Below, in pieces: positions 7,105 through 7,720 of a stretch of DNA of 7,720 nt. Position 1 is the first letter of the stretch, and every line of letters begins with the position of its first letter. The notes under the pieces are model-generated. The model did no database searches and had not been told where the DNA came from. It was given only the letters and a program-made list of their open reading frames with translations. A program made the translations under genes and the position numbers. This DNA comes from an uncultured Eubacteriales bacterium (lineage in GTDB: Bacteria; Bacillota; Clostridia; Oscillospirales; Acutalibacteraceae): NCBI GenBank assembly GCA_900319255.1, contig ONNU01000014.1, positions 1 through 7,720 on the forward strand. The letters run 5' to 3'.

Positions 7105-7299
7105 TCAACCGCCTCCCACAAAACCGACTATTTCCACAGTATCACCGTCAGCAAACACCGTATTTTCATATTGTGATTTTGGCAGAATATTACCGTTTAT
7201 CTCAACAGCGACACGGGACAGGTTATAGTTATTTCCGGAAATATAATCCATAACTGTAACACCTTCGGCATTCACTTCACTACCATTTATTTTTACCAT
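7105..7299 (-). CDS. thiS: Sulfur carrier protein ThiS
   Basis: ThiS is a small ubiquitin-like protein whose C-terminal glycine is turned into a thiocarboxylate that gives the thiazole sulfur to ThiG. The 64-residue product begins MVKINGSEV, has the VAVEINGNILPKSQY strand pattern and ends GFVGGG, the essential Gly-Gly tail. Two adjacent ATG codons exist (7302 and 7299). The ribosome site AAAAGGAGG at 7306-7314 lies three bases from the first and six from the second, so I take the second. It is the first gene after the TPP riboswitch, and its end overlaps the thiF ribosome site. Confidence 0.94.
   Translation of the reverse strand: MVKINGSEVNAEGVTVMDYISGNNYNLSRVAVEINGNILPKSQYENTVFADGDTVEIVGFVGGG
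7112..7117 (-). promoter_or_regulatory. thiF ribosome binding site inside the thiS Gly codons
   Basis: GGGAGG lies within the thiS codons for the terminal Val-Gly-Gly-Gly (GTG GGA GGC GGT), eight bases before the thiF ATG. It decides the thiF start and makes coupled translation of thiS and thiF likely. Confidence 0.75.
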
Positions 7300-7305
7300 C
7301 ATGTA

Positions 7306-7314
7306 CCTCCTTTT
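7306..7314 (-). promoter_or_regulatory. thiS ribosome binding site
   Basis: AAAAGGAGG is a near-perfect Shine-Dalgarno sequence. Its spacing (three bases to ATG 7302, six to ATG 7299) favours the second ATG. It lies about 20 bases downstream of the riboswitch terminator. Confidence 0.85.
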
Positions 7315-7331
7315 GAAAAACTGATATTAAC

Positions 7332-7368
7332 AAAAAATAAAGAGATCCCCTGATCCGGAAATCCCTCT
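7332..7368 (-). terminator. Riboswitch-controlled intrinsic terminator
   Basis: On the transcribed strand the arms AGAGGGATTTCC and GGGGATCTCT pair over 10 bp (AGAG/CTCT, two bulged G, ATTTCC/GGGGAT with two wobbles) around the loop GGATCA. TTATTTTTT follows at once. It lies between the TPP aptamer and thiS, and its loop and 5' arm can be captured by the aptamer strand, so it is the expression platform. Confidence 0.85.
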
Positions 7369-7383
7369 GAAAAGACATTGATT

Positions 7384-7460
7384 CTCCCTACGTTGGCATT
7401 ATCCAAATCAGGTTATGGGTCGAAGCTTACACTTCCTCTCAGCCTGTCCACAAGCTCCCC
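7384..7460 (-). promoter_or_regulatory. TPP riboswitch (THI element)
   Basis: The conserved thi-box elements are all present on the minus strand. GGGGAGC lies at the 5' side. Stem P3 is CTTGT/ACAGG, followed by CTGAGAGG and an optional stem GAAG/CTTC. Then come GACCC, ACCTGATTTGGATAATGCC with the TTGG/CCAA stem, and the closing CGTAGGGA. The aptamer binds thiamin diphosphate. Here it precedes a terminator and a complete thiamin operon, so it should turn the operon off when TPP is abundant. A closing P1 stem is not obvious. Confidence 0.97.
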
Positions 7461-7473
7461 TTATTACTATTAT

Positions 7474-7502
7474 ATTCTATCACACCATCCTCCCCCTGTC
7501 AA
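7474..7502 (-). promoter_or_regulatory. Sigma-A-type promoter of the thi operon
   Basis: A perfect -35 TTGACA (7497-7502) is followed after exactly 17 bases by TAGAAT (7474-7479), one mismatch from the consensus -10. Transcription would begin near 7467, about 7 bases before the riboswitch core. A perfect palindrome CCGCCGGCGG (7503-7512) touches the -35 box on its upstream side. Confidence 0.85.
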
Positions 7503-7517
7503 CCGCCGGCGGCGTGG

Positions 7518-7575
7518 CGGCGTGCCGCCGCTGTCAAAATCGCGGGGGCAGATCTGACAATGCATTACTTTCGCT
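7518..7575. repeat. Upstream 58-base direct repeat, copy 1
   Basis: Aligned without gaps to 7663-7720 at an offset of 145 bases, with 50 of 58 positions identical. It begins with a hairpin GCGGCG-TGC-CGCCGC (7517-7531) and then a region ending in CTGACAATGC and TTACTTTCGCT. The repeat lies upstream of the thi promoter. It has no reading frame and no transposase, so it is best described as an intergenic repeat of unknown role. Confidence 0.75.
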
Positions 7576-7662
7576 CTCGCGTGTTATACTTGGATGGTAA
7601 GGGAGAATAAAATAATCCTCAGCCGGCTCCAACGAAAACTCCCAGAAATATTTTACACGAAC

Positions 7663-7720
7663 CGGCGTGCCGCCGGAGTAATAATCGCGGAGTCAGGTCT
7701 GACAATGCTTTACTTTCGCT
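7663..7720. repeat. Upstream 58-base direct repeat, copy 2 (reaches window end)
   Basis: Second copy of the 7518-7575 element. Its hairpin is CCGGCG-TGC-CGCCGG (7662-7676): same size and loop as copy 1, with the outer G-C pair swapped to C-G. The identity reaches the last base of the window, so the copy may continue to the right. Bases 7576-7662 between the copies hold no recognised gene. Confidence 0.7.

Noticed and set aside
7469..7474. TATAAT on the minus strand as the -10 box
   Set aside because: It is a perfect hexamer, but the distance to TTGACA is 22 bases; TAGAAT five bases upstream has the ideal 17-base spacing.
7415..7600. 61-codon open frame on the plus strand
   Set aside because: It is antisense to the riboswitch and promoter and crosses the GC-rich repeat; no ribosome site.
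7517..7720. CRISPR array or insertion-sequence ends
   Set aside because: Only two direct copies 145 bases apart, with no regular spacer series, no transposase and no inverted-terminal arrangement.

Overview
The window carries one almost complete de novo thiamin (vitamin B1) biosynthesis operon. All genes lie on the minus strand and are read from right to left. The organism is most likely an anaerobic Gram-positive clostridium, with Ruminococcus/Oscillospiraceae as the best guess. Reasons: strong AGGAGG-type ribosome sites, TTGACA/TAGAAT promoter, a transcription-terminating TPP riboswitch, the oxygen-sensitive tyrosine lyase ThiH instead of the aerobic glycine oxidase ThiO, and protein sequences of clostridial type. 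The genus is inference from recall, not a database match.

Right end (7303-7720): a 58-base imperfect direct repeat occurs twice (7518-7575 and 7663-7720), each copy with a GC-rich hairpin. Next come a sigma-A-type promoter (7474-7502), a TPP riboswitch (7384-7460) and a terminator hairpin (7332-7368). A conserved riboswitch strand can pair with the terminator in an alternative antiterminator, so high TPP should stop transcription before the first gene.

Operon (490-7299), in transcription order: thiS, thiF, a stand-alone rhodanese, thiG, thiH, tenI, thiE, thiD, thiC. ThiF adenylates the Gly-Gly tail of ThiS. The rhodanese is a plausible persulfide donor for making ThiS thiocarboxylate. ThiH cleaves tyrosine to dehydroglycine. 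ThiG combines these with deoxyxylulose phosphate to form the thiazole, and TenI aromatises it. ThiC makes the pyrimidine (HMP-P) from aminoimidazole ribotide, ThiD phosphorylates it to HMP-PP, and ThiE couples the two halves to thiamin phosphate. Not seen here: thiamin phosphate kinase (ThiL), the cysteine desulfurase and deoxyxylulose phosphate synthase, which must be encoded elsewhere. Most genes are separated by 1-20 bases or overlap; the exceptions are 42 bases (hairpin at rhodanese/thiG) and 73 bases (GC-rich element between thiE and thiD).

Left end (1-489): non-coding as far as I can see. It holds a bidirectional terminator after thiC (383-415), several hairpins, a weak possible minus-strand promoter, and at the edge a plus-strand terminator (1-44) that presumably ends a gene lying to the left. 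Nothing here looks like a wholly new system. The best leads are the upstream repeat, the exact riboswitch switch, the operon-embedded rhodanese and the two structured spacers inside the operon.
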